NCBI RefSeq assembly: GCF_050948175.1
Contig: NW_027490236.1
Span: 620,001-684,000 of the forward strand
Reading direction: 5' to 3'
Origin: Xylocopa sonorina
Taxonomy: Eukaryota > Arthropoda > Insecta > Hymenoptera > Apidae
DNA: 64,000 bases
In this document: one piece after another, positions 1 to 10,790 of the stretch
Layout of the letters: the number at the start of each line of letters is the position of its first letter
How positions within the stretch are numbered: the stretch's first letter is position 1
Notes under the pieces: generated by a model
Told to the model about the DNA's origin: nothing
Database searches by the model: none
Seen by the model: the letters and a program-made list of their open reading frames with translations, nothing else
Program-made: the position numbers and the translations under genes

Positions 1-324
1 AGTATCATGTATTCCTCGTCTACACTTCAAAGGAATGTAAATGCGACACTTCCTTGCAAGGAAATAGCGTTTGCAGACGTCTACGTATCGAAGCAATAGA
101 GTTCAAATGCTTCTTAAAACGAGATATTGCATCTCATATCTATGTTTCATGATAAGATATAATATTTATTGCGAAGTGTTATGCATTCCTCGTCTACGAT
201 TCAAGTGTATGTAACTGCGACACTTCCTTGCAAGGAAATAGCGTTTGCAGATGTCTACGTATCGTAGCAATAGAGTTCTTATGATTCTTAAAACGCGATA
301 TCGCATCTCATATCTATGATTCAT

Positions 325-1635
325 GGTAAGATATAACATGATTTGCGAAGTATCATGTATTCCTCGTCTACACTTCAAAGGAATGTAAATGCGGCACTTC
401 CTTCAAGGAAATAGCGTTTGCAGATGTCTACGTATCGTAGCAATAGAGTTCTTATGATTCTTAAAACGCGATATCGCATATCATTTCTATATTTCATGGT
501 AAGGTATAATATGATTTGCGAAGTGTTATGTATTCCTCGTCTACACTTCAAATGAATGTGAATGCGACACTTCCTCGCTAGGAAATAGCGTCTGCAGGTG
601 TCTAGGTATCGTAGCAATAGAGTTCTAATGCTTCTTAAAACGAGATATTGCATCTCATATCTATGTTTCATGATAAGATATAATATTCATTGCGAAGTGT
701 CATGTATTCTTCGTCTACACTTCAAATGAAAGTAAATGCGACACTTCCTTGCAAGGAAATAGCGTTTGCAGATGTCTACGTATCGTAGCAATAGAGTTCA
801 TATGATTCTTCAAACGTGATATCGCATCTCATATCTATGATTCATGGTAAGATACAACATGATTTGCGAAGTGTTGTGTATTCTTCGTCCACACTTCAAA
901 TGAATGTGAATGCGATACTTCCCAGCTAGGAAATAGCGTTTGCAAATGTCTACCTATCGTAGCAATAGTGTTCTAATGCTTCTTAAAACGCGATATCGCA
1001 TCTCATTTCTATGTTTCATGGTAAGATATAACATGATTTGCGAAGTATCATGTATTCCTCGTCTACACTTCAAAGGAATGTAAATGCGGCACTTCCTTCA
1101 AGGAAATAGCGTTCGCAGATGTCTACGTATCGTAGCAATAGAGTTCTTATGATTCTTAAAACGCGATATCGCATATCATTTCTATATTTCCTGGTAAGGT
1201 ATAATATGATTTGCGAAGTGTTATGTATTCCTCGTCTACACTTCAAATGAATGTCAATGCGACACTTCCTCGCTAGGAAATAGCGTCTGCAGGTGTCTAG
1301 GTATCGTAGCAATAGAGTTCTAATGCTTCTTAAAACGAGATATTGCATCTCATATCTATGTTTCATGATAAGATATAATATTCATTGCGAAGTGTCATGT
1401 ATTCTTCGTCTACACTTCAAATGAAAGTAAATGCGACACTTCCTTGCAAGGAAATAGCGTTTGCAGATGTCTACGTATCGTAGCAATAGAGTTCATATGA
1501 TTCTTCAAACGTGATATCGCATCTCATATCTATGATTCATGGTAAGATACAACATGATTTGCGAAGTGTTGTGTATTCTTCGTCCACACTTCAAATGAAT
1601 GTGAATGCGATACTTCCCAGCTAGGAAATAGCGTT
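325..1635 (+). repeat. 695-bp four-monomer tandem duplication
   Basis: About 325-940 and 1020-1635 match at an offset of 695 bp, that is four monomers less one base. Both copies share the rare TTCCTTCAAGG one-base deletion (near 402 and 1098), the TGTATTCTTCGTC variant and the CCCAGCTAGG variant. They diverge at GCAAATG versus GCAGATG after the last shared monomer. The same block appears once in the HOR copies near 14.8, 20.2 and 21.8 kb. Confidence 0.85.
520..549. other. GAAGTGT / ACACTTC inverted repeat
   Basis: Seven-base arms at 520-526 and 543-549 are separated by 16 bases. The left arm overlaps the anchor. A second ACACTTC-type sequence follows about 26 bp later, just before the 14-bp palindrome. 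Monomers reading ACGATTC or ACATTTC at the right arm lose the pairing. Confidence 0.8.
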
Positions 1636-1818
1636 TGCAGATGTCTACGTATCGTAGCAATAGAGTTCTTATGATTCTTAAAACGCGATATCGCATCTCA
1701 TTTCTATGTTTCATGGTAAGGTATAATATGATTTGCGAAGTGATATGCGTTCCTCGTCTACGATTCAAATGAATGTAAATGCGACACTTCCTTGCAAGGA
1801 AATAGCGTTTGCAAATGT

Positions 1819-4800
1819 CTACCTATCTTAGCAATAGTGTTCTAATGCTTCTTAAAACGCAATGTCGCATCTCATTTCTAGGTTTCATGGTAAGATATAA
1901 TATGATTTGCGAAGTGTCATGTATTCCTCGTCTACACTTCAAATGAATGTAAATGCGACACTTCCTTGTTAGGTAATAGCGTCTGCAGATGTCTAGGTAT
2001 CGTAGCAATAGAGTTCTAATGCTTCTTAAAACGCGATATCGCATCTCATTTCTACGTTTCATGGTAAGATGTAACATGATTTGCGAAGTGTTATGTATTC
2101 CTCGACTACACTTCAAATGAATGTAAATGGGACACTTCCTTGCTAGGAAATAGCGTTTGCAGACGTCTACGTATCGAAGCAATAGAGTTCAAATGCTTCT
2201 TAAAACGAAATATTGCATCTCATATCTATGTTTCATGATAAGATATAGTATTCATTGCGAAGTGTTATACATTCCTCGTCTACGATTCAAATGAAAGTAA
2301 ATGCGACACTTCCTTGCAAGGAAACAGCGTTTGCAGATGTCTACGTATCGTAGCAATAGAGTTCATATGATTCTTAAAACGCGATGTCGCATCTCATTTC
2401 TATGTTTCATGGTAAGATATAAAATGATTTGCGAAGTGTTATGTATTCCTCGTCTACACTTCAAACGAATGTGAATGCGATACTTCCTCGCTAGGGAATA
2501 GCGTTTGCAGATCTCTACGTATCGTAGCAATAGCTTTCTAGTGCTTCTTAAAACGCGATATCGCATCTCATTTCTATGTTTCATGGTAAGATATAATATG
2601 ATTTGCGAAGTGTTATGTATTCCTCGTCTACACTTCAAATGAATGTAAATGCGACACTTCCTTGCAAGGAAATAGCGTTTGCAGATGTCTACGTATCGAA
2701 GCAATAGAGTTCAAATGCTTCTTGAAACGAGATATTGCATCTCATATCTATGTTTCATGATAAGATATAATATTCATTGCGAAGTGTTATGCATTCCTCA
2801 TCTACGATTCATATGAAAGTAAATGCGACACTTCCTTGCAAGGAAATAGCGTTTGCAGATGCCTACGTATCGTAGCAATAGAGTTCTTATGATTCTTAAA
2901 ACGCGATATCGCATCTCATTTCTATGTTTCATGGTAAGATATACAATGATTTGCGAAGTGTTATGTATTCCTCGTCTACACTTCAAACGAATGTGAATGC
3001 GTTACTTCCTCGCAAGGAAATAGCGTTTGCAGATATCTACGTATCGAAGCAATAGAGTTCAAATGCTTCTTAAAACGAGATATTGCATCTCATATCTATG
3101 TTTCATGATAAGATATAATATTTATTGCGAAGTGTTATGCATTCCTCGTCTACGATTCAAGTGTATGTAACTGCGACACTTCCTTGCAAGGAAATAGCGT
3201 TTGCAGATGTCTACGTATCGTAGCAATAGAGTTCTTATGATTCTTAAAACGCGATATCGCATATCATTTCTATATTTCATGGTAAGGTATAATATGATTT
3301 GCGAAGTGTTATGTATTCCTCGTCTACACTTCAAATGAATGTGAATGCGACACTTCCTTGCAAGGAAATAGCGTTTGCAGATGTCTACGTATCGCAGCAA
3401 TAGAGTTCTTATGATTCTTAGAACTCGATATCGCATCTCATTTCTATGTTTCATGGTAAGGTATAATATGATTTGCGAAGTAATATGTATTCCTCGTCTA
3501 TCTTTCAAATGAATGTAAATGCGACACTTCCCTGCAAGGAAATAGCGTTTGCAGATGTCTACCTATCGTAGCAATAGTGTTCTAATGCTTCCAAAAACGC
3601 GATATCGCATCTCATTTCTATGTTTCATGGTAAGGTATAATATGATTTGCGAAGTAATATGTATTCCTCGTCTATATTTCAACTGAATGTAAATGCGACA
3701 CTTCCCTGCAAGGAAATAGCGTTTGCAGATGTCTACCTATCGTAGCAATAGTGTTCTAATGCTTCCAAAAACGCGATATCGCATCTCATTTCTATGTTTC
3801 ATGGTAAGATATAATATGATTTGCGATGTATCATGTATTCCTCGTCTACGATTCAAATGAATGTAAATGCGACACTTCCTTGCAAGGAAATAGCGTTCGC
3901 AGATGTCTACGTATCGTAGCAATAGTGTTCTTATGATTCTTAAAACGCGATATCGCATCTCATTTCTATGTTTCATGGTAAGGTATAATATGATTTGCGA
4001 AGTGATATGTATTCCTCGTCTACATTTCAAATGAATGTAAATGCGACACTTCCCTGCAAGGAAATAGCGTTTGCAGATGTCTACCTATCGTAGCAATAGT
4101 GTTCTAATGCTTCCAAAAACGCGATATCGCATCTCATTTCTATGTTTCATGGTAAGATATAATATGATTTGCGAAGTATCATGTATTCCTCGTCTACGAT
4201 TCAAATGAATGTAAATGCGACACTTCCTTGCAAGGAAATAGCGTTTGCAGATGTCTACGTATCGTAGCAATAGAGTTCTTATGATTCTTAAAACGCGATA
4301 TCGCATCTCATTTCTATGTTTCATGGTAAGGTATAATATGATTTGCGAAGTGATATGTATTCCTCGTCTACATTTCAAATGAATGTAAATGCGACACTTC
4401 CTTGCAAGGAAATAGCGTTTGCAGATGTCTACGTATCGTAGCAATAGAGTTCTTATGATTCTTAGAACTCGATATCGCACCTCATTTCTATGTTTCATGG
4501 TAAGATATAATATGATTTGCGAAGTGTTATGTATTCCTCGTCTACGATTCAAAAGAATGTAAATGCGACACTTCCTTGCAAGGAAATAGCGTTTGCAGAT
4601 GTCTGCGTATCGTAGCAATAGAGTTCTTATGATTCTTAAAACGCGATATCGCATATCATTTCTATATTTCACGGTAAGGTATAATATGATTTGCGAAGTG
4701 TTATGTATTCCTCGTCTACACTTCAAATGAATGTAAATGCGACAATTCCTCGCTAGGAAATAGCGTCTGCAGATGTCTACGTATCGAAGCAATAGAGTTC

Positions 4801-7386
4801 AAATGCTTCTTAAAACGAGATATTGCATCTCATATCTATGTTTCATGGTAAGATATAATATGATTTGCGAAGTGTCATGTATTCCTCGTGTACACTTCAA
4901 ATGAATGTAAATGCGACACTGCCTTGCAAGGAAATAGCGTTTGCAGATGTCTACGTATCGTAGCAATAGAGTTCTTATGATTCATAGAACTCGATATCGC
5001 ATCTCATTTCTATGTTACATGGTAAGATATAATATGATTTGCGAAGTGTTATGTATTCCTCGTCTACACTTCAAAGGAATGTAAATGCGACACTTCCTTC
5101 CAAGGAAATAGCGTTTGCAGATGTCTACGTATCGTAGCAATAGAGTTCTTATGATTCTTAAAACGCGATATCGCATCTCATTTCTATGTTTCATGGTAAG
5201 GTATAATATGATTTGCGAAGTAATATGTATTCCTCGTCTACATTTCAAATGAATGTAAATGCGACACTTCCCTGCAAGGAAATAGCGTTTGCAGATGTCT
5301 ACCTATCGTAGCAATAGTGTTCTAATGCTTCCAAAAACGCGATATCGCATCTCATTTCTATGTTTCATGGTAAGATATAATATGATTTGCGAAGTATCAT
5401 GTATTCCTCGTCTACGATTCAAATGAATGTAAATGCGACACTTCCTTGCAAGGAAATAGCGTTTGCAGATGTCTACGTATCGTAGCAATAGAGTTCTTAT
5501 TATTCTTAAAACGCGATATCGCATCTCATTTCTATGTTTCATGGTAAGGTATAATATGATTTGCGAAGTGATATGTATTCCTCGTCTACATTTCAAATGA
5601 ATGTAAATGCGACACTTCCTTGCAAGGAAATAGCGTTTGCAGATGTCTACGTATCGTAGCAATAGAGATCTCATGATTCTTAGAACTCGATATCGCATCT
5701 CATTTCTATGTTTCATGGTAAGATATAATATGATTTGCGAAGTGTTATGTATTCCTCGTCTACACTTCAAAGGAATGTAAATGCGACACTTCCTTGCAAG
5801 GAAATAGCGTTTGCAGATGTCTACGTATCGTAGCAATAGAGTTCTTATGATTCTTAAAACGCGATATCGCATCTCATTTCTATGTTTCATGGTAAGGTAT
5901 AATATGATTTGCGAAGTGATATGTATTCCTCGTCTACAATTCAAATGAATGTAAATGCGACACTTCCCTGCAAGGAAATAGCGTTTGCAGATGTCTACCT
6001 ATCGTAGCAATAGAGTTCATATGGTTCTTAAAACGCGATATTGCATCTCATTTCTATGTTTCGTGGTAAGATATAACATTATTTGCGAAGTGTTATGTAT
6101 TCCTCGTCTATACTTCAAGTGAATGTGAATGCGACACTTCCTTGCAAGGAAATAGCGTTTGCAGATGTCTACGTATCGAAGCAATAGAGTTCTTATTATT
6201 CTTAAAACGCGATATCGCAACTCTTTTCTATGTTTCATGGTATGATATAATATGATTTGCGAAGTGTCATGTATTCCTCGTCAATACTTCAAATGAATGT
6301 AAATGCGACACTTCCTTGCAAGGAAATAGCGTTTGCAGACGTCTACGTATCGAAGCAATCGAGTTCAAATGCTACTTATAACGAGATATTGCATCTCATA
6401 TCTATGTTTCATGGTAAGATATAATATGATTTGCGAAGTATCATGTATTCCTCGTGTACGCTTCAAATGAATGTAAATGCGACACTTCCTTGCAAGGAAA
6501 TAGCGTTTGCAGATGTCTACGTATCGTAGCAATAGAGTTCTTATGATTCTTAAAACTCGATATCGCATCCCATTTCTATGTTTCATGGTAAGATATAATA
6601 TGATTTGCGAAGTGTTATGTATTCCTCGTCTACACTTCAAATGAATGTAAATGCGACACTTCCTTGCAAGGAAATAGCGTTTGCAAATGTCTACCTATCG
6701 TAGCAATAGTGTTCTAATGCTTCTTAAAACGCGATATCGCATCTCATTTCTATGTTTCATGGTAAGATATAACATGATTTGCGAAGTATCATGTATTCCT
6801 CGTCTACACTTCAAAGGAATGTAAATGCGACACTTCCTTGCAAGGAAATAGCGTTTGCAGACGTCTACGTATCGAAGCAGTAGAGTTCAAATGCTTCTTA
6901 AAACGAGATATTGCATCTCATATCTATGTTTCATGATAAGATATAATATTCATTGCGAAGTGTCATGTATTCTTCGTCTACACTTCTAATGAAAGTAAAT
7001 GCGACACTTCCTTGCAAGGAAATAGCGTTTGCAGATGTCTACGTATCGTAGCAATAGAGTTCATATGATTCTTCAAACGTGATATCGCATCTCATATCTA
7101 TGATTCATGGTAAGATACAACATGATTTGCGAAGTGTTGTGTATTCTTCGTCCACACTTCAAATGAATGTGAATGCGATACTTCCCAGCTAGGAAATAGC
7201 GTTTGCAGATGTCTACGTATCGTAGCAATAGAGTTCTTATGATTCTTAAAACGCGATATCGCCTCTCTTTTGTATGTTTCATGGTAAGGTATAATATGAT
7301 TTGCGAAGTGATATGCGTTACTCGTCTACGATTCAAATGAATGTAAATGCGACGCTTCCTTCCAAGGAAATAGCGTTTGCAAATGT
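1819..7386 (+). repeat. HOR copy A (about 32 monomers)
   Basis: The unit is bounded by the rare CTACCTATCTTAGC variant at 1819 and 7387, 5,568 bp apart. Its contents align with copy B at +5,394 near 2.3-3.5 kb, and with copy C at +8,004 up to about 3.5 kb and +7,830 from 3.7 to 6.7 kb. The offset change marks one extra monomer in A near 3509-3737. A also lacks two monomers that C has near 14.8 kb. Confidence 0.85.
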
Positions 7387-9095
7387 CTACCTATCTTAGC
7401 AATAGTGTTCTAATGCTTCTTAAAACGCGATATCGCATCTCATTTCTATGTTTCAAGGTAAAATATAATATGATTTGCGAAGTGTTATGTATTCCTCGTC
7501 TACACTTCAAATGAATGTAAATGCGACACTTCCTTGCAAGGAAATAGCGTTTGCAGATGTCTACGTATCGAAGCAATAGAGTTCAAATGCTTCTTAAAGC
7601 GAGATATTGCATCTCATATCTATGTTTCATGATAAGATATAATATTCATTGCGAAGTGTTATGCATTCCACGTCTACGATTCAAATGAATGTAAATGCGA
7701 CACTTCCTTGCAAGGAAATAGCGCTTGCAGATGTCTACCTACCGTAGCAATACAGTTCTAATGCGTCTTAAAACGCGATATCGCATCTCATTTCTATGTT
7801 TCATGGTAAGATATAAAATGATTTGCGAAGTGTTATGTATTCCTCGTCTACACTTCAAACGAATGTGAATGCGATACTTCCTCGCTAGGGAATAGCGTTT
7901 GCAGATCTCTACGTATCGTAGCAATAGCTTTCTAGTGCTTCTTAATACGCGATATCGCATCTCATTTCTATGTTTCATGGTAAGATATATTATGATTTGC
8001 GAAGTGTTATGTATTCCTCGTCTACACTTCAAATGAATGTAAATGCGACACTTCCTTGCAAGGAAATAGCGTTTGCAGATGTCTACGTATCGAAGCAATA
8101 GAGTTCAAATGCTTCTTGAAACGAGATATTGCATCTCATATCTATGTTTCATGATAAGATATAATATTCATTGCGAAGTGTTATGCATTCCTCATCTACG
8201 ATTCATATGAAAGTAAATGCGACACTTCCTTGCAAGGAAATAGCGTTTGCAGATGCCTACGTATCGTAGCAATAGAGTTCTTATGATTCTTAAAACGCGA
8301 TATCGCATCTCATTTCTATGTTTCATGGTAAGATATACAATGATTTGCGAAGTGTTATGTATTCCTCGTCTACACTTCAAACGAATGTGAATGCGTTACT
8401 TCCTCGCAAGGAAATAGCGTTTGCAGATATCTACGTATCGAAGCAATAGAGTTCAAATGCTTCTTAAAACGAGATATTGCATCTCATATCTATGTTTCAT
8501 GATAAGATATAATATTTATTGCGAAGTGTTATGCATTCCTCGTCTACGATTCAAGTGTATGTAACTGCGACACTTCCTTGCAAGGAAATAGCGTTTGCAG
8601 ATGTCTACGTATCGTAGCAATAGAGTTCTTATGATTCTTAAAACGCGATATCGCATATCATTTCTATATTTCATGGTAAGGTATAATATGATTTGCGAAG
8701 TGTTATGTATTCCTCGTCTACACTTCAAATGAATGTGAATGCGACACTTCCTTGCAAGGAAATAGCGTTTGCAGATGTCTACGTATCGCAGCAATAGAGT
8801 TCTTATGATTCTTAGAACTCGATATCGCATCTCATTTCTATGTTTCATGGTAAGGTATAATATGATTTGCGAAGTAATATGTATTCCTCGTCTATATTTC
8901 AAATGAATGTAAATGCGACACTTCCCTGCAAGGAAATAGCGTTTGCAGATGTCTACCTATCGTAGCAATAGTGTTCTAATGCTTCCAAAAACGCGATATC
9001 GCATCTCATTTCTATGTTTCATGGTAAGATATAATATGATTTGCGAAGTATCATGTATTCCTCGTCTACGATTCAAATGAATGTAAATGCGACAC

Positions 9096-9109
9096 TTCCT
9101 TGCAAGGAA
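9096..9109. other. 14-bp perfect palindrome in the monomer
   Basis: TTCCTTGCAAGGAA equals its own reverse complement. It sits about 60 bp after the anchor and recurs in most core monomers. Variants keep the outer TTCC/GGAA arms while the centre changes, for example CTCGCTAG, CCTGCAAG and CTTCCAAG centres. It could be a protein-binding dyad or cruciform-prone site; there is no direct evidence for either. Confidence 0.9.
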
Positions 9110-9126
9110 ATAGCGTTTGCAGATGT

Positions 9127-9139
9127 CTACGTATCGTAG
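9127..9139. other. CTACG-TAT-CGTAG inverted repeat
   Basis: Five-base arms flank a TAT loop, about 90 bp after the anchor. Class 2 monomers change the right arm to CGAAG and the third variant changes the left arm to CTACC. The dyad is therefore intact mainly in class 1 copies. Confidence 0.85.
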
Positions 9140-9166
9140 CAATAGAGTTCTTATGATTCTTAAAAC

Positions 9167-9176
9167 GCGATATCGC
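9167..9176. other. 10-bp perfect palindrome GCGATATCGC
   Basis: The sequence is self-complementary and lies about 128 bp after the anchor. It is present in most class 1 monomers and about half of the right-edge monomers. Class 2 monomers replace it with GAGATATTGC, which pairs with a different neighbour. Confidence 0.9.
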
Positions 9177-10616
9177 ATCTCATTTCTATGTTTCATGGTA
9201 AGGTATAATATGATTTGCGAAGTGATATGTATTCCTCGTCTACATTTCAAATGAATGTAAATGCGACACTTCCCTGCAAGGAAATAGCGTTTGCAGATGT
9301 CTACCTATCGTAGCAATAGTGTTCTAATGCTTCCAAAAACGCGATATCGCATCTCATTTCTATGTTTCATGGTAAGATATAATATGATTTGCGAAGTATC
9401 ATGTATTCCTCGTCTACGATTCAAATGAATGTAAATGCGACACTTCCTTGCAAGGAAATAGCGTTTGCAGATGTCTACGTATCGTAGCAATAGAGTTCTT
9501 ATGATTCTTAAAACGCGATATCGCATCTCATTTCTATGTTTCATGGTAAGGTATAATATGATTTGCGAAGTGATATGTATTCCTCGTCTACATTTCAAAT
9601 GAATGTAAATGCGACACTTCCTTGCAAGGAAATAGCGTTTGCAGATGTCTACGTATCGTAGCAATAGAGTTCTTATGATTCTTAGAACTCAATATCGCAT
9701 CTCATTTCTATGTTTCATGGTAAGATATAATATGATTTGCGAAGTGTTATGTATTCCTCGTCTACGATTCAAAAGAATGTAAATGCGACACTTCCTTGCA
9801 AGGAAATAGCGTTTGCAGATGTCTGCGTATCGTAGCAATAGAGTTCTTATGATTCTTAAAACGCGATATCGCATATCATTTCTATATTTCACGGTAAGGT
9901 ATAATATGATTTGCGAAGTGTTATGTATTCCTCGTCTACACTTCAAATGAATGTAAATGCGACAATTCCTCGCTAGGAAATAGCGTCTGCAGATGTCTAC
10001 GTATCGAAGCAATAGAGTTCAAATGCTTCTTAAAACGAGATATTGCATCTCATATCTATGTTTCATGATAAGATATAATATTCATTGCGAAGTGTTATGT
10101 ATTCCTCGTCTACGATTCAAAAGAATGTAAATGCGACACTTCCTTGCAAGGAAATAGCGTTTGCAGACGTCTACGTATCGAAGCAATAGAGTTCAAATGC
10201 TTCTTAAAACGAAATATTGCATCTCATATCTATGTTTCATGATAAGATATAGTATTCATTGCGAAGTGTTATACATTCCTCGTCTACGATTCAAATGAAA
10301 GTAAATGCGACACTTCCTTGCAAGGAAACAGCGTTTGCAGATGTCTACGTATCGTAGCAATAGAGTTCATATGATTCTTAAAACGCGATGTCGCATCTCA
10401 TTTCTATGTTTCATGGTAAGATATAAAATGATTTGCGAAGTGTTATGTATTCCTCGTCTACACTTCAAACGAATGTGAATGCGATACTTCCTCGCTAGGG
10501 AATAGCGTTTGCAGATCTCTACGTATCGTAGCAATAGCTTTCTAGTGCTTCTTAAAACGCGATATCGCATCTCATTTCTATGTTTCATGGTAAGATATAA
10601 TATGATTTGCGAAGTG

Positions 10617-10790
10617 TTATGTATTCCTCGTCTACACTTCAAATGAATGTAAATGCGACACTTCCTTGCAAGGAAATAGCGTTTGCAGATGTCTACGTAT
10701 CGAAGCAATAGAGTTCAAATGCTTCTTGAAACGAGATATTGCATCTCATATCTATGTTTCATGATAAGATATAATATTCATTGCGAAGTG
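10617..10790 (+). repeat. Representative class 2 satellite monomer
   Basis: Class 2 monomers are interspersed with class 1 at fixed places in each higher-order unit. Their marks are CGTATCGAAG, GAGTTCAAATGCTTCTT, ACGAGATATTGCATCTC, CATATCTATG, ATGATAAG and ATATTCATTG. The class 2 AAATGCTTC segment puts a TGA into the minus-strand frame and ends the apparent reading frames there. A third variant has CTACCTATCGTAGC and GTGTTCTAATGC. The first and last bases are approximate because the anchor was placed by eye. Confidence 0.85.
10733..10772. other. Competing hairpin arms of class 2 monomer
   Basis: GAGAT at 10733-10737 can pair with ATCTC at 10743-10747. AGATAT at 10734-10739 can pair with ATATCT at 10748-10753, which can instead pair with AGATAT at 10767-10772. 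Class 1 monomers lack all three pairings because they read GCGATATCGC and CATTTCT here. The pairings are read directly; any structure formed in the cell is inference. Confidence 0.8.

Larger units (their letters stand above)
1..1818 (+). repeat. Tail of an upstream 5.4-kb HOR unit
   Basis: The distinctive TCAAGTGTATGTAACTGC variant at 201 recurs at 3157 and in each later HOR copy. The stretch 1040-1768 aligns with 14784-15512 at a constant offset of 13,744 bp. This segment is therefore the end of a unit that began left of the window, and the array extends beyond the left boundary. No gene is present. Confidence 0.8.
9043..9216 (+). repeat. Representative satellite monomer (class 1)
   Basis: This copy is exactly 174 bp, counted from the GCGAAG anchor to the next anchor. 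It is about 36% G+C with roughly 10 CpG dinucleotides. Class 1 monomers are recognised by GAGTTCTTATGATTC, GCGATATCGC, CATTTCTATG and ATGGTAAG. It contains three dyads, at 9096-9109, 9127-9139 and 9167-9176. The GATATC core of the last is an EcoRV site, so most class 1 monomers should be cut once. Confidence 0.95.
7387..10150 (+). repeat. HOR copy B, truncated
   Basis: This copy follows copy A at +5,394 and then +5,220, and matches copy D at a constant +8,002. It stops part-way: after about 10068 it no longer follows A, and by about 10150 the sequence is the start of copy C. About half the unit is missing. The break lies inside a class 2 monomer and keeps the 174-bp register, as expected for unequal exchange between monomers. 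Confidence 0.8.
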
